Source: Candidatus Raymondbacteria bacterium RIFOXYA2_FULL_49_16 (GTDB taxonomy: Bacteria; Fibrobacterota; OXYB2-FULL-49-7; XYB2-FULL-49-35). Taken from it: a DNA stretch of 32,889 nt. A program made the translations under genes and the position numbers. This document shows positions 24,287 to 31,412 of this stretch, one piece after another. The stretch's first letter is position 1. Each line of letters opens with the position of its first letter. The notes beneath the pieces were generated by a model that saw nothing but the letters and a program-made list of their open reading frames with translations, did not search any database and was not told the DNA's origin. The stretch covers positions 1 to 32,889 of the forward strand of contig MFYT01000074.1 in NCBI GenBank assembly GCA_001789205.1. The letters are read 5' to 3'.

Positions 24287-24952
24287 ATGAAGTTCGCAAT
24301 CGTTTTTATCCTGCTTGCCGTGATGTCTGTTGCAGCGGACAGTGTGGCTGTCTTTCCGCAGGGTCCGACAGAAGAGGACGTGTTGACTCTTACATTGACG
24401 GATGAATCAGCGCTCTGCTGCTGGACCCGCTGGACAGACTTTGATGGATGTTCAATTGAGAACCGGTCCATTTTCCTTTCGTATTGCTGGGGACTTGCGG
24501 CTGAATGCACTGAATGTGAGGGCCAGGGAAAGACAATCGAGTATGATTCTGTCGGGCCGCTTTCCAGCGGCACATATCAGATATATTCCATCGAATATCT
24601 CGCAAGCATGCAGGGTCAGAATGTGGTTTTCACGATGGACACGAATCTGGCAGGAACACTTATTGTCGGCAATGCCGGTATAGCGGAAAAACAGACACAA
24701 CGAGGAGGCGGTGTAAATCTTGGAGTGTTTCCAAGCCCATTCCGGTCAAACACGACAATAGTTTTCCCTTGTTTTTATCGCAATGCCGCAGTTGATATAT
24801 TCAACGAAGGAGGCGCCTGCGTTGCCCGGTACTCCGGCGTCCAGGGCCAGGCGTTTAATTGGAATGCAGCATCCATGCCGAACGGCGTATACATCGTTCG
24901 TGTCAGGGCGCAGGCAAAAACACATTGCACGCGGTTGATTGTGCAACGCTGA
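24287..24952 (+). CDS. Small secreted Cys-rich beta-sandwich protein with C-terminal sorting domain (copy B)
   Basis: This 221-residue protein is a near-identical second copy of the gene at 9587. The signal peptide is MKFAIVFILLAVMSVAA. The mature domain starts VAVFPQGPTEEDVLTLTLTD and keeps ALCCWTRWTDFDGCS. It differs most at residues about 62-75, where copy A has a PTSPGC insert and this copy reads AECTECEG, shifting Cys positions. Residues about 141-221 are the sorting module (LGVFPSPFRSNTTIVF, then PNGVYIVRVRA). AAGGAGGT precedes the ATG. Ranges before 24287 in the same frame are antisense or overlapping noise. Two copies of one small protein fit a multi-subunit surface structure; this is inference. 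Confidence 0.85.
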   Translation: MKFAIVFILLAVMSVAADSVAVFPQGPTEEDVLTLTLTDESALCCWTRWTDFDGCSIENRSIFLSYCWGLAAECTECEGQGKTIEYDSVGPLSSGTYQIYSIEYLASMQGQNVVFTMDTNLAGTLIVGNAGIAEKQTQRGGGVNLGVFPSPFRSNTTIVFPCFYRNAAVDIFNEGGACVARYSGVQGQAFNWNAASMPNGVYIVRVRAQAKTHCTRLIVQR

Positions 24953-25041
24953 AAAGGTATGGATTGAATGTAAGTGAGACAGATGAAATGAACGTTTTCT
25001 CATTTTCGACATTATCGGCAGGCATGTCGGGCACTGTGCGT

Positions 25042-25059
25042 CCGGTTGGGTACAACCGG
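25042..25059 (+). other. Conserved hairpin in duplicated 3' flank (copy B)
   Basis: This is identical to 10351-10368: CCGGTTG, GGTA loop, CAACCGG. It lies in the 169-base gap between the genes ending at 24952 and starting at 25122; the rest of that gap holds no convincing gene. Confidence 0.45.
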
Positions 25060-25121
25060 AATAGTATCCAGAAGAAACTTGTATTTTGCAAATAATCAAA
25101 GATCTTCAACGGAGGACCTTC

Positions 25122-26198
25122 ATGAGATCGTTTGTCGCCACGCTTCTTATATCGGCAGCAGTCTCGCTGCTTGCTGTTGCCGTCTATCACGGCCTCATTT
25201 CCCGTTCCGAATACCAGCCGTACCATCACCGCAATGTCGCGTATCTTGATACGGCTGACAATGGCTTCTCCAAAGGGTGGCAGGGCCACGAACGCGCCCA
25301 GCCCAGGGTATGGTTCGACATGCACATGCATATGACTGACGCCTGTTCAACCGTGGGGCTGATACAAGAAGGGGTCGGATACTGGAAAAAGGCCATGGGA
25401 GACCTGGGCGGGCTGTGCGGCGGAGTAATCCTCGACGGGACTCTGGATACGGCTCGTCCCTTATACGAGTACTGCCGTACCGATACGTCCATGCATCCTT
25501 TTCTCTGGCTCAAATTCAGCAAAGACCCGCCTGCCCCTGCGCAGCTGGAATACCTTGTGAAGACCAGAGGTGTTGAGGGCGTAAAACTCCATAATGGATT
25601 TATCTACGATGATGCCCTCGATTACCGGCTCATGGATTCCGAAGCATGGAACGCCATATACGCCACATGCGGAAAGCTGGGCATTCCCATTCTGTGGCAT
25701 TTGAACCACCGTTTTTGCGATCCTGAAATAGTATACTGGGACTGCAATTATGAGAAGATATGGAAAGGGCTGCCCTATACCAACCGGGACGTACTGGCCT
25801 TGTTCGAAAAAATAGCGGACAAGCATAAAGATGTACAGTTTATCCTGGCCCATATGAATTTTATGGGCTATGATTCGCTTGGAACTCTCTTTGACCGCCA
25901 TCCGAACGTATGCGCCGACGGTTCAAGCCCCCTGAAGATTAGCACTGCCCATCGACTGACGCCAAGGGAGATCCAGGAGTTACGGCCCTTTTTTATAAAG
26001 TATCAGGACCGTATCTTTTTCGGCACAGACAATTCGATACGGCTGCCTCCTCAGCGGAATGAGGCTGTTGAGGTGTTGAATATGTTGTATTTATACACGG
26101 ATTACCAATATTTTCTCCTGCAGCTCGAGCTGCCTCACAGGGTGATCGACAAGATAGCGTATCGGAACGCGGAGAAGGCGCTTCGCGCCAAATTTTGA
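25122..26198 (+). CDS. Membrane-anchored amidohydrolase (amidohydrolase-2 type TIM barrel)
   Basis: This is a 358-residue predicted metal-dependent hydrolase or decarboxylase. An N-terminal hydrophobic segment (FVATLLISAAVSLLAVAVY) should anchor or export it. The metal-site pattern follows the PF04909-type order: DMHMH (Asp66, His68, His70), a His in ILWHLNHRF (about 190), a His in ILAHMNFMG (about 243) and an Asp in FFGTDNSIR (about 301). The end, IAYRNAEKALRAKF, is the typical family terminus (YxNAxRLL). It lacks the C-terminal sorting module of upstream genes. The start at 25122 follows GGAGG at 25111-25115; an upstream in-frame start at 25086 is rejected. It begins the distal enzyme block; the substrate is unknown. 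Confidence 0.86.
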   Translation: MRSFVATLLISAAVSLLAVAVYHGLISRSEYQPYHHRNVAYLDTADNGFSKGWQGHERAQPRVWFDMHMHMTDACSTVGLIQEGVGYWKKAMGDLGGLCGGVILDGTLDTARPLYEYCRTDTSMHPFLWLKFSKDPPAPAQLEYLVKTRGVEGVKLHNGFIYDDALDYRLMDSEAWNAIYATCGKLGIPILWHLNHRFCDPEIVYWDCNYEKIWKGLPYTNRDVLALFEKIADKHKDVQFILAHMNFMGYDSLGTLFDRHPNVCADGSSPLKISTAHRLTPREIQELRPFFIKYQDRIFFGTDNSIRLPPQRNEAVEVLNMLYLYTDYQYFLLQLELPHRVIDKIAYRNAEKALRAKF

Positions 26199-26210
26199 AA
26201 GGATATTCTT

Positions 26211-26777
26211 ATGAAAATTATTGGCGTGAACGGAAGTCCGCATGCGAACCATAATACAGGGTTCCTTGTTAAAAAAGTGCTTGAAGGGGCGGGAAAGGCC
26301 GGAGCAGAGACAATGCTGTTCCATCCCGAGCGCATGAAACTGCGGTCATGCAAAGCGTGCATGGCGTGCAAGAAGCGGCCGCTTGCCTGCAGCATCAAGG
26401 ACGACATGGCCGGATTCGTGGGGGCGGTTGAAGAAGGATGCGGCTTGGTCATTGGCACGCCGGTGTACTTTGACCATGTCAGCGCGCAGCTCAAGATGTT
26501 TCTCGACCGTATGTACTGCTTTCTCGGTCCTGATCTAAAGAACCATTTTCCGAAAAAAGCGCGTGCGGTGCTTGTCATGACCTACGAAGCTGATAACCCA
26601 AAATCGTACGAAAGCGTGCTGACGTGGATCGAAGAGCGGCTGAAAGGATATTACGGTATCGAAACCATCGGCAGCATCAAACTCCATGGCAGCCCATGCA
26701 GGTTAACGTCCAACAAGGACGCCGCGATATGCGAGAAAGCCTATGCTTTGGGGCTCAAGCTTGCAAAAAATAAATGA
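26211..26777 (+). CDS. Flavodoxin-fold NAD(P)H-dependent FMN reductase / iron-sulfur flavoprotein-like
   Basis: This is a 188-residue cytoplasmic protein. IIGVNGSPHANHNTGFLV is the FMN phosphate-binding loop of the NADPH-dependent FMN reductase family. SCKACMACKKRPLACSIKDD (residues about 45-64) carries closely spaced Cys residues as in iron-sulfur flavoproteins. GTPVYFDHVSAQLKMFLDRM is the family GTPVYxxxxxxxxKxFxDR motif. It probably transfers electrons through FMN. It has no signal peptide, which is rare in this run. AAAGGA lies before the ATG. Its stop overlaps the start of the GH38-like gene by four bases, so the two are likely translated together. Confidence 0.9.
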   Translation: MKIIGVNGSPHANHNTGFLVKKVLEGAGKAGAETMLFHPERMKLRSCKACMACKKRPLACSIKDDMAGFVGAVEEGCGLVIGTPVYFDHVSAQLKMFLDRMYCFLGPDLKNHFPKKARAVLVMTYEADNPKSYESVLTWIEERLKGYYGIETIGSIKLHGSPCRLTSNKDAAICEKAYALGLKLAKNK

Positions 26778-29443
26778 ACACGCAGCAATACAACGGGCAA
26801 ATAATACGGAGTTCAGGAAGCATGGCCGGCCTGTCTGTCGCATGCATGCTTGTTCTTTTCACCTCAATTGACGCCCGCGCCGCCACTCCGGCGACTGATT
26901 CGGCCTGCAGGAAAATGGCCATTATTGTCCCATCAACGCACATGGACATAGATTTCACCGGGCTTGTTACGGATTGCTATGCGTTATATGATACCTTTAT
27001 TGTCCAGGCCATCCATTTGGCAGAAAAAGACCCCCGCATCGCCTATACTATCGAACACACATCGGCGATCAAGCATTTTCTGCAAACACATCCGCAGTTG
27101 CGTAAACGTCTTATGGAAAAATTAAAGGCCGGTCAACTGGAAATCGGGTGCAGCTGGACCAGTCCTCATTACGCGGACCTTGGCCAGGAGCTCATGCTTC
27201 GCGAGTTTGCCTATGCCAAACATTTTCTGCGGACCGAACTCGGATACGAATCGATCATCGCGAAAAACGGCGAGCTTTCAGACCCGGTACCGCAGATGGC
27301 GCAGGTCATGTCCAAATGCGGGATCGCATTGTTTCAGTCGTGTAAGGTAGACCAAAACCCCCTGCTTACAACGACATTCGCATATGTAGGCCTCGATGGT
27401 TCAGAAGTGCTTTTCCATCCATACAATTACACGTTTAGGGGCCGCTTGAGCGGTATATATAACAATGACCGGGACATACTGCGCTTTATGCTCATGGACC
27501 GTCGTATGGATCTTTCGGTCCAGTACGTCGACGGCGGGGGAGACGATGCAATGCCCGACATACCCGCACTTATCGCCGCTTGCAGTTCATGGGATTCGAG
27601 CGGAGATTCGAAAAGCATTGGGTGCTCTATTATTACGTCGACCATGACACGGTTCGTAAAAGAATATACCGCGAGGGTTGCTGCAGGCCGCATCGATCCT
27701 CCGCAGCGTGGCACAGGGTTTACCCAGCATGGCGAACAACTCTATTACCAGTGGGGATGGACCAAATATTACGACAGGGCCATTGCCGAACAGGCCTTGT
27801 TGCGCGCGGAAAAACTTTCGGCAGTTCTCGATATTACCGGCATTCGTCCGTATCCTTCAAAAACACTTGACAGTTGCTGGGAAAACCTGATGCAGGTAAG
27901 CACCCATAACTGGGGATACCAGAAAAGGAAGGGCGACACATTGCTGCCTCCGCTTGCCGCATGGGCGCGCGAACAGGGCGAACGCATCAGCATTGCAGCG
28001 CTCAAGGACATGACGCGCAGTGTTAAGACCGGAAATAAGGGTATTCCGGTGATTGTTGTTAATCTTTCCAATGGAACTCGCATAGACGTTGCTACGGCAG
28101 AAGTGGAAATGCCCGAATCCATGGTTCCCGCCATTATTGGCAGTTCCGGGCGTCTTGTCCCCTGTCAGGAAATAACGGCAGTACGGGGATCGCGCAGGGG
28201 ATGTAAAATATCCAAACTCGTTTTTGTGGCATCGAAAATGCCATCATTCGGATGGAAAACGTACTATGTGACTGACAGCGCCAGGGCAGGCAGGCCTTCT
28301 ATGGAGGATACCGTGCAGTGGAATCCGGACAGCACTTTTGAAAATGCGTATTATAAGGTTAAATGCGACAATAAGGGCATCAGAAGTATTTTTGATAAAG
28401 CAAACAGGCGTGAAATGGTCGGGCAAAACGGCATACGCGTATGGGAACACGGATACGGCATTCTGGGAATACCAACGTTTAAAGCGGAATATATGGACAG
28501 AAAAACCGGTTCGGCGCCCCTGGCATTCACCTCTGCAAGGCTGGAAAAAGGGCCTGTGCGCGCGGGCGTGTCACTTGTCGGACGCGCTGTAGAGCTGAAT
28601 GTCCATGTGTATGCAGGCGTGCCTCGGATCGATATCCAGGTCGTTCCCATTACGCCTTTTCCAAACATATTATACGCGCTCCACGCAGACGTGAATTGTG
28701 ACGATCATTCGTGTTCCATGCGCGTGGGCATGCAATACGGGTCGGTCGAATACCCGCATGAGCCTGTCTGGCGCGGGACCGCAACTGCAGAGGGTTGGTC
28801 AAAGGCAGTGCAGGGACTGTGTGCCTGGACAGGTCTTTATAATGAAAAATGGCACGCGCCGCTCGAAGACTGCGTGTCCGCAAAAGCAGCGTGCGCTTCG
28901 TGGATCGACGTGCATGACAACGCATCGTATGGGATCACGATCTCCGGGGAACGGCCATCGAATTTATGGATATGCGACAAGGAAGACAGGAGCATTATTA
29001 AGAAATCGCTGTTTCTCGGCGACAGCGGTCTTATGCCAGAATGCTTCTCGATACGCGGCCATGCCGGAACCTGGAAACAGTCGAATGCCCCGCTTTTCGG
29101 GGAACAGACAATGAACCCGCTTCTTGCCGTACAAGCAAAATCAGGCAAGGGACTTTTGCCCGAAGAGGCAAGCTGCCTCACTATCGAACCGTCGGGGTCC
29201 ATTGCATTAACGGCGTTTAAAAAGGCCTGGAACAGGGAAGGCTATATTGTCCGGTTTTATGAAACAATCGATTCCATAACAAAGGCCTCGATTACGGTCC
29301 AGATACCCGGAGTCCGGTGTGACATTTTCACCTCAGGTCCTGCTGAGGACGGAGGCGCGATGCTGCAGCAAATTGCAGGGCAAACGGCAGTCAAGGACAT
29401 CAGGGGTTTTGGCATAGAGACAATACGTTTAAAGAAACGCTGA
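26774..29443 (+). CDS. Secreted GH38 alpha-mannosidase-like glycoside hydrolase
   Basis: This is an 889-residue protein. A hydrophobic segment (LSVACMLVLFTSIDARAA) follows a 17-residue n-region; ATG at 26822 would give a more compact signal peptide but has poor spacing. The catalytic half matches GH38: metal-site HMD (His56, Asp58) in PSTHMDIDFTG, Asp170 in ELSDPVPQMAQ as candidate nucleophile, and His378 in VSTHNWG as candidate metal ligand. The helical segment after HPQLRKRLMEKLKAGQLEIG is also typical. The C-terminal half begins with the GH38 signature ENAYYKVKCDNKGIRSIFDK. Family members release alpha-mannose. The motif SDPV replaces the commoner DPFG, so activity should not be assumed. 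It has no sorting module. It overlaps the preceding FMN reductase by four bases. Confidence 0.87.
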   Translation: MNTQQYNGQIIRSSGSMAGLSVACMLVLFTSIDARAATPATDSACRKMAIIVPSTHMDIDFTGLVTDCYALYDTFIVQAIHLAEKDPRIAYTIEHTSAIKHFLQTHPQLRKRLMEKLKAGQLEIGCSWTSPHYADLGQELMLREFAYAKHFLRTELGYESIIAKNGELSDPVPQMAQVMSKCGIALFQSCKVDQNPLLTTTFAYVGLDGSEVLFHPYNYTFRGRLSGIYNNDRDILRFMLMDRRMDLSVQYVDGGGDDAMPDIPALIAACSSWDSSGDSKSIGCSIITSTMTRFVKEYTARVAAGRIDPPQRGTGFTQHGEQLYYQWGWTKYYDRAIAEQALLRAEKLSAVLDITGIRPYPSKTLDSCWENLMQVSTHNWGYQKRKGDTLLPPLAAWAREQGERISIAALKDMTRSVKTGNKGIPVIVVNLSNGTRIDVATAEVEMPESMVPAIIGSSGRLVPCQEITAVRGSRRGCKISKLVFVASKMPSFGWKTYYVTDSARAGRPSMEDTVQWNPDSTFENAYYKVKCDNKGIRSIFDKANRREMVGQNGIRVWEHGYGILGIPTFKAEYMDRKTGSAPLAFTSARLEKGPVRAGVSLVGRAVELNVHVYAGVPRIDIQVVPITPFPNILYALHADVNCDDHSCSMRVGMQYGSVEYPHEPVWRGTATAEGWSKAVQGLCAWTGLYNEKWHAPLEDCVSAKAACASWIDVHDNASYGITISGERPSNLWICDKEDRSIIKKSLFLGDSGLMPECFSIRGHAGTWKQSNAPLFGEQTMNPLLAVQAKSGKGLLPEEASCLTIEPSGSIALTAFKKAWNREGYIVRFYETIDSITKASITVQIPGVRCDIFTSGPAEDGGAMLQQIAGQTAVKDIRGFGIETIRLKKR

Positions 29444-29456
29444 CAGGATATCAGGA

Positions 29457-30176
29457 ATGCAATTAAAACAGGCCCTCGAATATTCCGCTTTTCCCTTTCT
29501 TTTGTGTTTTTCACTTGTCCTCGGACAGGGCGGCGACACCATTCGCGTGTATAAAACAAATAAACCGCCTGTCATTGACGGTACCCTTGCGGACTGGGAC
29601 AGGGCGTATTGTATTGGCGGATTTACCGGCGAAAAAAACCATGCGCTTACCAAGGGTTCGTGGAAGGGTTTTGCCAAAGATTACCAGTGTGAAACCTACG
29701 CATGCCATGACGACTCATTCATGTATATCGGCTGGAAAACCCTTGTCGACGACGAGTCCATTGTGGGCCGCGGCTGGGAGAAGGTCTGCGGGGACAATAT
29801 TAAACTGTGCCTTGGGGGCTGGAGCGACGTCATTTACCTTTGGAACGACACGGTTGTGCCTGGCCGCAACCCTGAGTATATGAACTTCAATTATCATTTA
29901 AAAGTGGGTATTACCAGGGGAAAGCTGCCGGTATATGAGATACGGATTCCCAAGCAGGAGATACGCTTATATTACGACGGCAGTCCTCCGTATGCCTTCA
30001 TGAATATTATGACAGAAGACTACGACAATAAGTGCTCAGAATATGACTTCTGGGGAATAGGTTTTACCTTGCCAGATTCACTGGATAAACGCGACGACAA
30101 CTGGAATCAGTGGGAAAATCCTTGGTATTTCCCCGTATTCCTGTTTTATAATACAATACCTGTCCAAAGAAAATAA
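29457..30176 (+). CDS. Secreted CBM9-like carbohydrate-binding protein
   Basis: This is a 239-residue exported protein; the signal peptide ends near FSLVLGQG. The mature start KPPVIDGTLADWDRA is the characteristic opening of CBM9-like domains. Later, SFMYIGWKTLVDD and VCGDNIKLCLGGW match the family's exposed aromatic strand and GDxIxLxLD-type segment, and YEIRIPKQEI matches its EIxIP strand. The entire mature protein is this single domain, so it probably binds glycan at the cell surface or in the periplasm rather than acting as an enzyme. It sits next to the GH38-like gene, which suggests a shared sugar target. The ribosome-binding site is weak (CAGGAT). Confidence 0.85.
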   Translation: MQLKQALEYSAFPFLLCFSLVLGQGGDTIRVYKTNKPPVIDGTLADWDRAYCIGGFTGEKNHALTKGSWKGFAKDYQCETYACHDDSFMYIGWKTLVDDESIVGRGWEKVCGDNIKLCLGGWSDVIYLWNDTVVPGRNPEYMNFNYHLKVGITRGKLPVYEIRIPKQEIRLYYDGSPPYAFMNIMTEDYDNKCSEYDFWGIGFTLPDSLDKRDDNWNQWENPWYFPVFLFYNTIPVQRK

Positions 30177-30201
30177 TACCCGCGATTTGAAAGGAATATC
30201 C

Positions 30202-30816
30202 ATGCAACATAAAGGCATGTTCCTGTTTGCTGTATGCGCTGCCGTGCTGTTTGCCGCGGCCGCAGTTTCAGGCGCTGGTCCAAAGAAGACGGTGATTGTA
30301 ATCTATTCGGCCGGGATCGAGAGTGAAAAGAGCATGTCCGAAGAGGACAGTACAATAGACGGCAAAACCAATGCCACGCCGAAGAAGGCCATGAATGCAA
30401 AAATGGCCGCATATCACTTGGCAAAGGCGTTTGGCACGCTAGGGCTTGCGGTTTCCGTAAAGGAAGCGCTTGATATAAAAGACCCCGGGGAGATAATGAA
30501 TAAGGACTGCTTTGTCATCATCAGCCCTACAAGGTTCAACAACATGTCATGGGAGATAAAAAAGCTGTCAGATCAGGTTTTCCATGCAATTTACAAGAAA
30601 AAAGGGAAGTTGAACGGAAAACCGGCAAGTATCATCGCGACATCCGAAATCGTCAGTTCAGCGAAGGATTGTATCGGCAGGATTGGGAATGTCATAGGTC
30701 AGTGCGACGGTAAAGTGGAACAAACGCTTATTCTGTTAAATGAGACCGCTTTCTCAGAGGCGGAAAAGCAGGTATCAGACTTTGCCGCGGCATTCACTGC
30801 TTCGTTGCGCAACTAA
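30202..30816 (+). CDS. Exported flavodoxin-like protein
   Basis: This is a 204-residue protein with signal peptide MQHKGMFLFAVCAAVLFAAAAVSG. The mature part has a flavodoxin-fold order: strand TVIVIYSAG, helix AAYHLAKAFGTLGL, strand CFVIISPTRFNNMSWEIKKL (equivalent to the PTxxxxMSxxxK region of flavodoxins) and strand KPASIIATSEIV. The phosphate-binding loop after the first strand is replaced by an acidic segment (SEKSMSEEDSTIDG), so FMN binding is doubtful. Flavodoxins are usually cytoplasmic; an exported one is odd. The start at 30202 is preferred over an in-frame TTG at 30187 because AAAGGA lies between them. Confidence 0.72.
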   Translation: MQHKGMFLFAVCAAVLFAAAAVSGAGPKKTVIVIYSAGIESEKSMSEEDSTIDGKTNATPKKAMNAKMAAYHLAKAFGTLGLAVSVKEALDIKDPGEIMNKDCFVIISPTRFNNMSWEIKKLSDQVFHAIYKKKGKLNGKPASIIATSEIVSSAKDCIGRIGNVIGQCDGKVEQTLILLNETAFSEAEKQVSDFAAAFTASLRN

Positions 30817-30827
30817 GGGGAAGTGTT

Positions 30828-30878
30828 ATGTCAACTAAAAAATGGACCGAAGGCCTTTCGAAAACCTATTTAAAGTGA
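30828..30878 (+). CDS. Possible micro-ORF or gene remnant (16 aa)
   Basis: MSTKKWTEGLSKTYLK follows AAGGGGAAG with reasonable spacing and ends at TGA eight bases before the next ATG. It has no signal peptide. It may be a leader, the decayed start of a lost gene, or chance. Confidence 0.25.
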   Translation: MSTKKWTEGLSKTYLK

Positions 30879-30885
30879 GGAACGC

Positions 30886-31125
30886 ATGAATAAAACCTTT
30901 CCGATTTTTTTGCTTGTGTCGTGTGCCGCGTTTTCATCCGCGTATATTGCTTTTGACGGCAAACAGGTGCCTGCCCTGCCTTTGAGCGGTAATGTGGTGA
31001 ATGTCACGACTCCGGTCATGCTCTATCAGGCCCTGCGCAACCAGGCCGCAGGACAAACCATTGTTATAGCGAATGGCACGTACGATGTTTCCCCATGGGA
31101 ACCTATCCACTTGAGAGTGATATGA
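30886..31125 (+). pseudogene. Truncated secreted parallel beta-helix / chondroitinase-B-like gene
   Basis: 79 residues remain: signal peptide MNKTFPIFLLVSCAAFSSA, then VVNVTTPVMLYQALRNQAAG and QTIVIANGTYDVSPWEPIHL. This is the typical first coil of chondroitinase-B-like or other right-handed beta-helix proteins (a segment like LxxALxxAxPGDTIxLxxGTY), which normally run for 350 or more residues. The frame ends at TGA just where the second coil should begin, and no continuation is found in the other frames before the next gene. GTGAGGAACG before the ATG acts as ribosome-binding site. The break probably came from deletion or from insertion of the downstream ATPase segment. It ends the co-directional run. 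Confidence 0.72.
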
Positions 31126-31228
31126 TTTGTTGATGCCTGCAAAAAATCGGTTTTGTCCATTTTTAGAAAAAATACCCCTTCACATCCATGCAATCAAGTA
31201 AAATAGGTAACACTTCGCCATGGCTTTC

Positions 31229-31270
31229 CGGCCCGCTTCGCTCGCCTCACTTCGCGGGCTAAGCGGGCCG
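31229..31270. repeat. GC-rich palindromic (REP-like) element
   Basis: CGGCCCGCTT (31229-31238) pairs perfectly with AAGCGGGCCG (31261-31270), and the loop plus right flank contain further CGCTCGCCTC / GAGCGAGTCGAGGCG near-complementarity. It sits in the 287-base gap 31126-31412, otherwise AT-rich and without a gene. It could be a repetitive extragenic palindrome or the terminator region of the run. Confidence 0.55.
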
Positions 31271-31412
31271 AGAGCGAGTCGAGGCGGGCAGATTTCCGGC
31301 GGGGGACTGGGAAACTGATTGGTGTCACAAAATGCATTATATGCTTGCATATTGATTATAAAAAACGTATTTTAATGTATGATATTGGTTATAATAATGG
31401 TGGTTTCGGCAA

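Larger units (their letters stand above)
24287..25061 (+). repeat. Duplicated unit, copy B (pairs with 9587-10370)
   Basis: This is the second copy of a unit that includes a complete gene and about 110 bases after its stop. In the noncoding part I count four differences in about 113 aligned bases. Upstream sequences differ, so the left edge lies at or just before the start codon. Confidence 0.85.
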
